Positions 28,501 to 36,784 of a DNA stretch of 64,000 nucleotides are shown here, in pieces (the first letter of the stretch is position 1; the number at the start of each line of letters is the position of its first letter). The notes under the pieces were generated by a model. It was not told the origin of the DNA. It did not search any database and saw nothing but the letters and a program-made list of their open reading frames with translations. This DNA is from Chrysoperla carnea. Lineage: Eukaryota; Arthropoda; Insecta; Neuroptera; Chrysopidae. The position numbers and the translations under genes are program-made. The stretch lies in assembly GCF_905475395.1 (NCBI RefSeq), contig NC_058337.1, positions 134,189,960 to 134,253,959 of the forward strand. Reading direction: 5' to 3'.

Positions 28501-28991
28501 ATGTAATCTGTCAATTAGTAATCGTGAAAAATCGTCCAAATTTTGAAAAGCTGTTTTTTCGAAACTATCGATCCTATAAAAACCGTTTTGACCTCAAATT
28601 GTTGCAAATTTAACTTACTTTAAAAATAAATCTTTGATGAAAAACCAATCCTTCGGAGACAAAACCGACAAAAATTGAAATAAGGTCAAAATTTTTGAGT
28701 TATTTTTTTATTTTTAAGAATGACCCGATCGTTTGCCCTAATCGAAAACTTGGATTTACACTCTTCATGTTTAATTAGACTGAATTAAAAGTCAAACATA
28801 AAAATTAAATACATTAAAAGATTTTATAACTTTTTTTTTTTTAGGTTTCTGGATTGTTAAAAGTTGTTAAATGGAATTTTGTTGTATTTAAAATTTTGGC
28901 TGGTGGTCATAAAACCGATATAAAAACACTACCAGATTTTGATTTCACCGAACATAGATTATTTCCTTTAATTAAAATTCAAATGTCATGA
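19583..28991 (+). CDS. NAA35: NatC auxiliary subunit NAA35 (Mak10)
   Basis: Auxiliary subunit of N-terminal acetyltransferase C, which anchors the catalytic NAA30 subunit and the ribosome-linked complex in the cytoplasm. Exons: 19583-19605, 19848-20157, 20855-21078, 22145-22313, 23030-23207, 23302-23483, 24261-24479, 24566-24727, 25704-26096, 27237-27506, 28845-28991. All junctions are in phase, giving about 758 codons against about 725 in human. Diagnostic blocks in order: [120 protein letters not shown] and [20 protein letters not shown]. The 23-nt first coding exon is inferred because its ATG and donor phase fit exon 2; the rest is near certain. Exon 2's donor (GTTTGT) is weak. A Lys-rich tract sits in exon 9. 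Introns carry many transposons. Confidence 0.96.
20236..20746. mobile_element. MITE family A with ~200-bp inverted arms
   Basis: Starts GGGGAGCCCAAGAGGGGATT and ends AATCCCCTCTTGGGCTTCCC, flanked by TA on both sides. The arms, about 200 bp, are near-identical inverted copies around a short core. It lies in NAA35 intron 2. A solo arm lies at 12225-12352. Confidence 0.88.
21240..21830 (-). mobile_element. LINE fragment (C-terminal coding and zinc knuckle)
   Basis: Minus-strand reading gives [15 protein letters not shown], then [20 protein letters not shown] and [10 protein letters not shown]. This is the post-RNase H cysteine/histidine region of R1/Jockey/I-type LINEs, with stops and frameshifts. 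It lies in NAA35 intron 3 in antisense orientation to the gene. Confidence 0.75.
22490..22690 (+). repeat. dispersed repeat D, longest copy
   Basis: Reads TCAAATTGAACCGATTTTCTTG, AAAATCGATTCATCGGCTTAGGAGC and ends GCGTTGGGGATAAAAAATC. It is the most complete of four copies and sits in NAA35 intron 4. Confidence 0.65.
23680..24200 (-). mobile_element. LINE fragment in NAA35 intron 6
   Basis: The minus strand encodes [20 protein letters not shown], then [17 protein letters not shown], the same LINE C-terminal segment as at 21240-21830. It is truncated and broken by stops. Confidence 0.75.
25060..25336. mobile_element. MITE family C in NAA35 intron 8
   Basis: Begins ATATATTAAGGGCGTAAAAC and ends GTTTCATGTTCTTAATATAT, an imperfect inverted pair. 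The core holds a mirrored block around ATTTCAATTGTTTCC with CATTGCGTACTTT / AAAGTACGCAACG. The sister copy is at 54990-55262. Confidence 0.75.
26139..26446. mobile_element. hAT-type MITE, CAGTGGCGTAGC ends
   Basis: Terminal inverted repeats CAGTGGCGTAGC / GCTACGCCCCTG, a common hAT end. It is 308 bp with no transposase. Flanks TCACAGTG and TCAGTGGA do not give a clean 8-bp duplication, so the insertion is old or the ends are slightly off. It lies just after NAA35 exon 9. Confidence 0.75.
26447..27236. other. rest of NAA35 intron 9
   Basis: AT-rich intron. The open frame at 26532-26855 shows no domain and is probably fortuitous. Confidence 0.5.
27552..27765. repeat. perfect 98-bp inverted repeat
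   Basis: Left arm 27552-27649 and right arm 27668-27765 are exact reverse complements by reading, separated by an 18-base spacer. Transcribed NAA35 pre-mRNA could form a 98-bp hairpin here (intron 10). Confidence 0.92.
27862..28735. mobile_element. foldback element, ~870 bp
   Basis: Outer blocks GGTCATTCTTAAAAAT... and ...ATTTTTAAGAATGACC pair. Further pairs include GCAACAATTTGA with TCAAATTGTTGC, plus AAACGTCGTCTTTTGAG-type blocks. The arms are diverged. It occupies most of the rest of NAA35 intron 10. Confidence 0.75.
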
Positions 28992-29539
28992 ATTCAAAAT
29001 AACAAATTGCAATTGTGTAAATATAATTTGTTAGAATCATTATATATTTTCGATTTTGTTTTCTCGTGGCAAATTATCTATGATTATCGTTATCAAATAA
29101 CAACTACTCTCTCTTGTGGAACTGATTTTAAATTATTTATTTGCGAACATTGCGTGTGGAAAAAATGAAGTAATTAAATAAATAAATGTATATAAAAATA
29201 AACAAACAATATTTATACATCAGTTCAGTTCAGCTTTTTGGATGAACTCTAAAAGCAGTACAAACTACAAAGAATAGCTACGGAATTTAGGAACTATGTC
29301 AGTAATTAATAGAAAATGTTTTTATTTAAGTAAATTAAAACTAATTGTTGTATGTATGTGTTATAAATAAATAAAGCTATCAACTAATAACCATTCTTAT
29401 GTTTTTTTACTAGCTCGATCCGTAAGGAATTCCGTAGTGCGGTACGTATGGCTAATCCGTGGCTGTTGCTTAAAATATTATTAGGAATACATATTTTAAA
29501 AATAGATTTATTTGAAACATATTCTCCTAATAAACATTA
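28992..29539. other. NAA35 3' flank
   Basis: Likely 3' UTR. AATAAA-like signals occur in the AATTAAATAAATAAATG tract near 29170-29190 and again near 29365. No other feature seen. Confidence 0.45.
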
Positions 29540-29725
29540 CTCTTAAGACGCTCTGTAATTTACCGAATCAAAGAATGGCTACGACAAGCTCTTGATTACT
29601 GAGACTCTGCGCAGGGCATATGACAGTTGAGAAGGGTGGTGAGACTTCTGGCAGGACACTGTCGATTGAACTATCATCTTCACAATATGGGGATCTCTAA
29701 TTATCCTACTTGTAGAGTCTGCAGT
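29540..29725 (+). mobile_element. LINE fragment
   Basis: The plus strand reads [20 protein letters not shown], then MGISNYPTCRVC across one frameshift. This is the same LINE segment as at 21240-21830 and 23680-24200, in the opposite orientation. Confidence 0.7.
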
Positions 29726-29847
29726 GAGCTTGATCAAGACCAATGAAAAAAACAAAAGACACAAAGTAACAAATACCTTGTCTAATTCTATTATGATGAC
29801 AGAGACTATTTACCGATATATTCTCTTTATGATTACGTCTAGATTAT

Positions 29848-30832
29848 GTAAATCTTGGTAGAACTAGACAAGGTATGCTCGATGTAGGACGAGTTTTGGC
29901 TCAGTAGGTGCATGTACCCAGTCGACGCCATTTTAGCTTTTTCCCGCTTCCTGATTCAAATGTTGTAAAAACCATGAATACGTTTGTGTGAAAAATAGTT
30001 CCTGACAATGAATTAATAATTAATGATTAATGAACTTTTTCCGCCTCAGATTTTTTCAATTTTTAATATGTAAACAAAACATTGACCAATTTGACAGCTC
30101 AAATGGAATAGTGAAGGCGCTGAGTGCCTACAAAAGATTCTTAAACTAGAACAAATTTTAAATTTTCTCATAATTATGTGAGATTTTCTTTCGCTGAGAG
30201 TTCGCTATCGACTGATAATGGGCTGGAAAAATGAAACTTAATACTTACGATTGTGCTAGTTTCGTTGCTATTTCATAAAACGTATTATTATGTGCATAAC
30301 ATTAAAATATATACTCATACCTTTAAAATGAGTACCTTAAAGTAAAAAAATATTATTTATTGGCCAATCTACGGCCGTTTCAAACCCAGCGCTTCTCGCT
30401 GATCTTATGCATTATCATTTTTGTTTACAATTTTAATCATGTCTCCGGTTCTATTGGTCCTATCAAAACGAATAAAAAATAAATATTTGCTTTTACATGT
30501 TTGAATAAAATAATATTTGTATACTAAATTTTCAATAACTTAGGAGCTATGGCCGTATAAACAATTTATTTGTTTATAACTTATTTCCCCCCACTTTGAG
30601 CTATGAGCAAGCTGAAAATTCAGATTCAGCGGTCAAAATACGTCGATACAAAATACAATACACTCCTTGTTCGGTAGGTCATGTAAATATATACAAAATA
30701 TACTCAGCGCCTACACTATAAATCAATAAGTAATATGGCGCTGACTGGGTACCGTGCAAGTGAGTGAGAGAATGTCCCCATCCTACTCCTACCTACAAAA
30801 GAGCATACCTTGTCTAGTTCTACCAAGATGTA
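29848..30832. mobile_element. ~985-bp element with inverted ends
   Basis: The left end CTTGGTAGAACTAGACAAGG and right end CCTTGTCTAGTTCTACCAAG are perfect complements. A second pair, ACCCAGTC..CGCCAT, lies 70-100 bases further in. There is no transposase frame inside. It ends about 260 bases before the zinc-finger gene at 31093. Confidence 0.8.
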
Positions 30833-31092
30833 AATGTAGCTGCTGGTCTACATTTAATAAGTTTGTGGGTATCATTATATTCTGTTCTATTTACAGACTT
30901 ATATACATGTCAAATTTTCAATGCATCGAAATTGTTTATATTATTAATTAAACTTTGACGAAAATGGATTTCTATTTTCTAGTGTTGACAGTGAAAGCAA
31001 GTGTAAGGACTAATAAGATCCATTAAATGTTTATTGAACACGATATATTAAAATGTCAGAAAACTCATCAATACGAACGATAGATATTAAAA

Positions 31093-34000
31093 ATGGAAAC
31101 AGAAATTAAAATTGAATTGAATACATCAACTGAAGAAAATAATGCATATTTATTAAATACTGAGAACATTAAAATTGAACATGAATTACAGATGTTACAG
31201 ACCGAATTAATAATCAAAGATGAAAACATTGATGATATCGAACAAAATTTTATTTGTGTTTTTTGTAATAAAAAATTTACAGATTACTCAAAATTAGCTA
31301 GACATAAAAAAATCCATACGAGAAAAAAACCTTATGTGTGCGATATTTGTGATAAGAAATTTACAACACGTAAATATTTAGTTGTTCATACACGAATTCA
31401 TACAGGGAAAAAATCTCGTGATAGAAAATTCGTTTGTGTTGAAAGTGAAAAATTAGTGTGCGGTGTTTGCGATAAGAAATTCAATCACAAAGGAAGTTTA
31501 ATTGCACATCAACGAATCCATAGCGGAGAAAAACCATTTCAGTGTAATATTTGTGATAAAACTTTCGGCCACAAAACAACTCTAATTAGACACCAACACG
31601 TTCATACAAAAGAAAGACCTTATGCATGCGATCTCTGCGATAAGAAATTTTCCTCCCAACAATATTTAGTTTTTCATAAACAAATGCATGCGGGAAAAAC
31701 TATTGAATGTGATGTTTGTAATAAGAAATTCACCCTCGAAGCAAGTTTAATTCAACATAAGCGAATTCATACAGGAGAAAAACCATTTGTTTGTGATATT
31801 TGTGATGAAAAATTTATTCAACGAACAAGTTTAAATAGACACAAACAAATTCATACAGGAGAAAAACCTTTTGGATGCGATATGTGTAATAAAAAATTCA
31901 AAGAAAAAAACGCTTTAACCGGCCACAAACGACGAAGCCATTTTGGAGAAAAACCTTTTACGTGTGATATTTGTGATAAAGGATTCACTCAGAGGACAAG
32001 CCTAACTAAACATAAATTAATTCATGGAGAAAAATCTTTCCGATGTGATATTTGTAATAAAAATTTTATCAGTCGAAGTGATTTAGCTAAACATAAACAA
32101 ATTCATACAGAAGGGAAATTTTTTGAGAGTGATATTGGTGATGAATTATACAATCAAAATAAAAGTCAAGATCAATTAATTCAAACAGGAGAAACACCTT
32201 TTTTAAATAATGGGTGTGAAACAGAAGAAAGACTTTATTCAAGGGATGTTTGTGAAACAGAAGAAAGACTCAGCTTAAGGGAAGTTTGTGAAACAGAAGA
32301 AAGACTAAGCTTAAGGGAAGTTTGTGAAACAGAAGAAAGACTTTATTCAAGGGAAGTTTGTGAAACAGAAGAAAGACTTTATTCAAGGGATGTTTGTGAA
32401 ACAGAAGAAAGACTTTATTCAAGGGATGTTTGTGAAACAGAAGAAAGACTTTATTCAAGGGAAGTTTGTGAAACAGAAGAAAGACTTTTTTCAAGGGATG
32501 TTTGTGAAACAGAAGAAAGACTTTATTCAAGGGATGTTTGTGAAACAGAAGAAAGACTTTATTCAAGGGATGTTTGTGAAACAGAAGAAAAACTTATTTC
32601 AATTAATGCTTGTGATAAAAATTTTAACAACGAAAGCGATTTAGATAAAAAGAAACAAATTAATACGAGAAAATTTGTATGCATTGTTTGTAACAAAAAA
32701 TTTATCAACAAGACATGTTTAATTCGACATTATAAACGATCTCATTCAAACGAAAAACCTTTTGGATGTGATATTTGTGGTAAGAAATTTACCACACGTA
32801 AATATTTAGTTGTTCATACACGAATTCATACAGGGAAAAAATCTCGTGATGGAAAATTCGTTTGTGTTGTTTGTAATCGAAAATTTACTGATAAAGCAAG
32901 TTTCTTTGTACATAAACAAAATCATACTAGAGAAAAGCCATTTTCATGTGATATTTGTAAAAAGAAATTTTTCACGCGTCATTATTTAGTTATTCATAAA
33001 CGAATTCACACTGGAGTAGAGAATTTTGTATGTGATGTTTGTGATAAAAAATTCATTCTTGAAAGAACTTTAATTGTACACAAACGAATCCATACTGGAG
33101 AAAAACCTCTTGCATGTGATGTTTGTGATGAAAAATTCAACCATGTGACAAGTTTAGCTCGACACAAACAAATTCATACAGGAAGAAATTTTAAATGTAA
33201 TATTTGTAACAAAAAATTCACCGATAAAGCCGCTTTAATTGGACATAAACGAACTCATACTGGGGAAAAACCATTCTTGTGTGATTTCTGTGATAAAACA
33301 TTCACACAAAGCACAAGTCTAGCTAGACATAAATTAAATCATACCGGAGAAAAATCTTTTGGTTGTGATGTTTGTGATAAGAAATTTTACAACAGAACCG
33401 ATTTAAATAAACATAAACAAATTCATACAGGAAAAAAATTTGTATGCGAAATTTGTGATAAAAACTTCACCCAGAAATCAACCTTGATTGCACATCAACG
33501 AATCCATAACGGAGAAAAACCATTTCAGTGTCATATTTGTGATAAAAGTTTCGGTCACAAAACAACTCTCATTAGACACCAACACGTTCATACAAAAGAA
33601 AGACCTTATGCATGCGATCTTTGTGATAAGAAATTTTCCTCAAAGCAATATTTAGTTTTTCATAAACATATTCATGACGGAAAAACCATGGAATGTGATG
33701 TTTGTAATAAGAAATTCATCTTAAAAGCAAGTTTAATTGCACACAAACGAATTCATACTGGGGAAAAACCTTTTGTGTGTGATATTTGTGATGAAAAATT
33801 TAATCAACGAACAAGTTTAAATAGACACAAACAAATTCATACAGGAAGAAAATCTTTTGCCTGTAATGTTTCTGATAGAAAATTTACCCAAAATTCAAGT
33901 CTAACTAGGCATAAACAAGATCATGAAGAAAAACATTTTGAATGTTTTATTTGCAGTCAAACATTTTCCGAGAAAGAAAATTTGATTAAACATGAAAGAA

Positions 34001-34824
34001 TTCATACTCAAGAAAAACTTAATTTTTGTGTAATACAAGAAAAATCTTTATCAAATAATTTACTCGAAACAGAACAGAAATCTCTTTCAAGTGATGTTTG
34101 TGAAACCGAAGAAAATCCTTCAAGTGATAAAAATTGTATTAACCTAAGTGAAAAATTTGTGTGTGGTGTTTGCGATAAGAAATTCAATCACAAAGGAAGT
34201 TTAATTGCTCATCAACGACTCCATAAGAAAAGAAAATCTTTCGAATGTGAACTTTGTAGTAAAATATTCCGTCAAAAAATCGGTCTAACTAGACATAAAC
34301 AAGTTCATACAGGTGAAAGACCTTATGCATGTGATCTCTGTAATAAGAAATTTTCCTCCCAACAATATTTAGTTTTTCATAAACACATGCATGATGGAAA
34401 AACTATTAAATGTGATGTTTGTAATAAAAAATTCACCCTCGAAGCAAGTTTAATTCAACATAAGCGAATTCATACAGGAGAAAAACCATTTGTTTGTGAT
34501 ATTTGTGATGAAAAATTTATTCAACGAACAAGTTTAAATAGACACAAACAAATTCATACAGGAGAAAAACCTTTTGGATGCGATATGTGTAATAAAAAAT
34601 TCAAAGAAAAAAACGCTTTAACCGGCCACAAACGACGAAGCCATTTTGGGGAAAAACCTTTTACGTGTGATATTTGTGATAAAGTATTCACTCAGAGGAC
34701 AAGCCTAACTAAACATAAATTGATTCATGGAGAAAAATCTTTCCGATGTGATATTTGTAATAAAACTTTTATCAGTCGAAGTGATTTAGCTAAACATAAA
34801 CAAATTCATACAGAAGAGTTTTAG
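31093..34824 (+). CDS. C2H2 zinc-finger protein, ~33 fingers (1243 aa)
   Basis: Likely nuclear DNA-binding regulator; no orthologue recognised. A single uninterrupted exon encodes about 33 intact C2H2 fingers (C-x2-C-x12-H-x3/4-H) with TGEKPF-like linkers, in blocks at about residues 54-340, 540-980 and 1010-1240, plus a few degenerate fingers (one has Ser for the second Cys). The blocks are separated by an eleven-unit CETEERLYSRDV-type repeat (residues about 375-505) and a shorter linker with similar ETE motifs. The N-terminus (IKIE, IKDE motifs) resembles the three zinc-finger genes on the other strand. The start at 31093 is the first ATG of the frame; an out-of-frame ATG at 31053 appears to mark the ancestral start. 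Fingers 5-10 and 28-33 are nearly identical at DNA level. Confidence 0.92.
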   Translation: METEIKIELNTSTEENNAYLLNTENIKIEHELQMLQTELIIKDENIDDIEQNFICVFCNKKFTDYSKLARHKKIHTRKKPYVCDICDKKFTTRKYLVVHTRIHTGKKSRDRKFVCVESEKLVCGVCDKKFNHKGSLIAHQRIHSGEKPFQCNICDKTFGHKTTLIRHQHVHTKERPYACDLCDKKFSSQQYLVFHKQMHAGKTIECDVCNKKFTLEASLIQHKRIHTGEKPFVCDICDEKFIQRTSLNRHKQIHTGEKPFGCDMCNKKFKEKNALTGHKRRSHFGEKPFTCDICDKGFTQRTSLTKHKLIHGEKSFRCDICNKNFISRSDLAKHKQIHTEGKFFESDIGDELYNQNKSQDQLIQTGETPFLNNGCETEERLYSRDVCETEERLSLREVCETEERLSLREVCETEERLYSREVCETEERLYSRDVCETEERLYSRDVCETEERLYSREVCETEERLFSRDVCETEERLYSRDVCETEERLYSRDVCETEEKLISINACDKNFNNESDLDKKKQINTRKFVCIVCNKKFINKTCLIRHYKRSHSNEKPFGCDICGKKFTTRKYLVVHTRIHTGKKSRDGKFVCVVCNRKFTDKASFFVHKQNHTREKPFSCDICKKKFFTRHYLVIHKRIHTGVENFVCDVCDKKFILERTLIVHKRIHTGEKPLACDVCDEKFNHVTSLARHKQIHTGRNFKCNICNKKFTDKAALIGHKRTHTGEKPFLCDFCDKTFTQSTSLARHKLNHTGEKSFGCDVCDKKFYNRTDLNKHKQIHTGKKFVCEICDKNFTQKSTLIAHQRIHNGEKPFQCHICDKSFGHKTTLIRHQHVHTKERPYACDLCDKKFSSKQYLVFHKHIHDGKTMECDVCNKKFILKASLIAHKRIHTGEKPFVCDICDEKFNQRTSLNRHKQIHTGRKSFACNVSDRKFTQNSSLTRHKQDHEEKHFECFICSQTFSEKENLIKHERIHTQEKLNFCVIQEKSLSNNLLETEQKSLSSDVCETEENPSSDKNCINLSEKFVCGVCDKKFNHKGSLIAHQRLHKKRKSFECELCSKIFRQKIGLTRHKQVHTGERPYACDLCNKKFSSQQYLVFHKHMHDGKTIKCDVCNKKFTLEASLIQHKRIHTGEKPFVCDICDEKFIQRTSLNRHKQIHTGEKPFGCDMCNKKFKEKNALTGHKRRSHFGEKPFTCDICDKVFTQRTSLTKHKLIHGEKSFRCDICNKTFISRSDLAKHKQIHTEEF
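32214..32609 (+). repeat. 11 x 36-bp coding minisatellite
   Basis: Tandem 36-base units (TGTGAAACAGAAGAAAGACT plus 16 bases) encode a 12-residue repeat CETEERLYSRDV, with variants at positions 8, 9, 10 and 12. Because 36 is divisible by three, other frames also stay open here, which explains spurious overlapping frames. Confidence 0.95.
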
Positions 34825-35956
34825 TCAGTCCGCAATCACAAAAACTATAATTTTTCTGATTGCGAATTGACTAGACTCCCCCTCCTACAATGGGGACGAT
34901 ATTACTGAAATCAGTTCATAGTTGAAACATGCGCTACATCTTTGGCGCTTTATTGAGGTTTTAATAAGAACGCGAAATATGCTTCCGATTAGCGCGATGT
35001 TGGCTAATACTCAAGAAATTTTCAACCTTTCAGAAATGACTCACTAAAATTAATTGTACCCAAACACACACAAAGGTTTTCAAGATTAGGGAGTTCGATA
35101 TTCAAGTGAATCGATGACATACGTACTAATTTAAATAATACAAACTCTTCGAGAGTGTCTGTATTTAGCGTAATAATAACTTGAGAAGAAAAGTCTCTGG
35201 ATCGAATCACAGAAATTTTGAGTGAAACTAGACTATTTGAAATTTTTCCCACGTAAAAGGTTTTTATGTGATTGACTAGATAGTAATTGGGCTTTTGCAA
35301 TAATAATTATAACAATTTTTTGAAATTTAACATTTATTTTCAAAAAAAAAAACCTCGAAAAACAGAGATTGTAAAAATATGTATTAACAAATTCTTTTTA
35401 AATATAATTAAAATTAAAAATAAATTTTGTAAAAATGGGTAATCCTTAAATATTTCGAACGTACCTTCAAACAGAACCTACAAATATTCGTAAAAAAACA
35501 TTATCCCCAATTCATTTCAATAAAAAAAAAAAATTTCCATAATTAAAAAATACAATTTAGTTCGATTTAAATCTTAATTGAAATTAATTGAAAACTTGAA
35601 ATCGAAATGAATCGAAGTTTTGGATTAATTTTTAATAAGATTGAATCAAAAATTTTCATTTGCATTAAAATGAATCGAATTTCTTAAACAAAGATCTCGT
35701 TTGATCTCACAAAAAAAAAATCACATTGATTACCAGGTTGAGGAACTAATCAGGATGCGAAATTTGGGGTTATATACGTTCCAAAAACCTATGGTACGTG
35801 TGGAAAAAATAACATAACACATTACTGTAATTATTACTACCTTGGCTAGATTTCACTGGAATACATTCTAGAATTTCGAAATGTTTATTCAATACTGTTG
35901 AACAAAAATACTTTGTTTTTACGTAATTTCAACACTGAAGAAGTTCAAAATAGAGA
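34825..35956. other. intergenic, no gene seen
   Basis: AT-rich DNA. A low-complexity GAATCGAA/AATTGAA tract lies at about 35555-35690. The small minus-strand frame at 35022-35300 has no recognisable domain. Confidence 0.4.
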
Positions 35957-36000
35957 AGAGCCTAAATGGTCAAGCGGTCTAAGGCGCTAGTGTTAGCTGC
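35957..36000 (+). mobile_element. truncated tRNA-like SINE head
   Basis: GAGCCTAAATGGTCAAGCGG, then TCTAAGGCG: the same leader and A box as the element at 9228-9310, but the B box is missing. Confidence 0.5.
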
Positions 36001-36117
36001 ATTAAAATTACTACGCACATTGTGAAAATTTAATTTTTCCTTATCCACGGCCGAAATGAAACATTCTGCTTATATTTGGAGGCAGAAAGGACATACTTTC
36101 GGTCGAAAATAAAGAAC

Positions 36118-36220
36118 AATAGTATATTACACTACAAGGGCAGAAAGTATAAGATACTACACTGCGCGATATAATCATGGAGCGCAGTTCAGGGTGAACC
36201 TTGTAGTGTAATATACTATT
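36118..36220. mobile_element. 103-bp MITE with perfect 22-bp ends
   Basis: Left 36118-36139 begins AATAGTATATTACACTACAA; right 36199-36220 is its exact reverse complement. The core contains TACACTGCGCGATATAATCA. Non-coding. Confidence 0.85.
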
Positions 36221-36784
36221 TTTACATTTGTGCATTATTTTTGTTCAGCAGTATACGAAGTTTAAAATGGTATTTTGCAATGAAAAATCAAAATTTTCGT
36301 ATTTAAATAGTTTGCGAAATATACAGGGACTTGCTAAAATTTCGTACAAGAGCAAAGCGATAAAGAGATGAAATTCTAAACATAAAGTTGATTGCAGTTT
36401 TTAGATCCGATGTGTTATTAATGAAAAACAGCTTCCTTCATCAACCCGCTGCGCACAAAAGTGGGGGGGGAGAGGGGAGGAGCCATTGAAAATCTCTCCA
36501 CTTAAGTTATGTTCATAGCTATTTTTAATTAAGGTAATTGGGACATCTATAGATTGCGATGAGTTTGATTTTTTATTGGAAAACATCATATTAAGTAAAA
36601 TATAAATAATTATTGTGAATATTACGAAACGAATTTTAACATAATTATGAAGACTCAAAAACTAAAACACTAATAAATTGGATCGAAAGCGTTTTTGTTG
36701 CAAAATTTTCAATACTAATACTAAATATAAGAGCTAAAAAAATATATATAATATGTAAAAAAAAAACAAAAAGAACAAATGGTT

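Noticed and set aside
32270-32644. Open frames of about 100 codons on both strands over the 36-bp repeats
   Set aside because: The repeat unit is a multiple of three, so alternative frames stay open by construction; the product is a simple periodic peptide.
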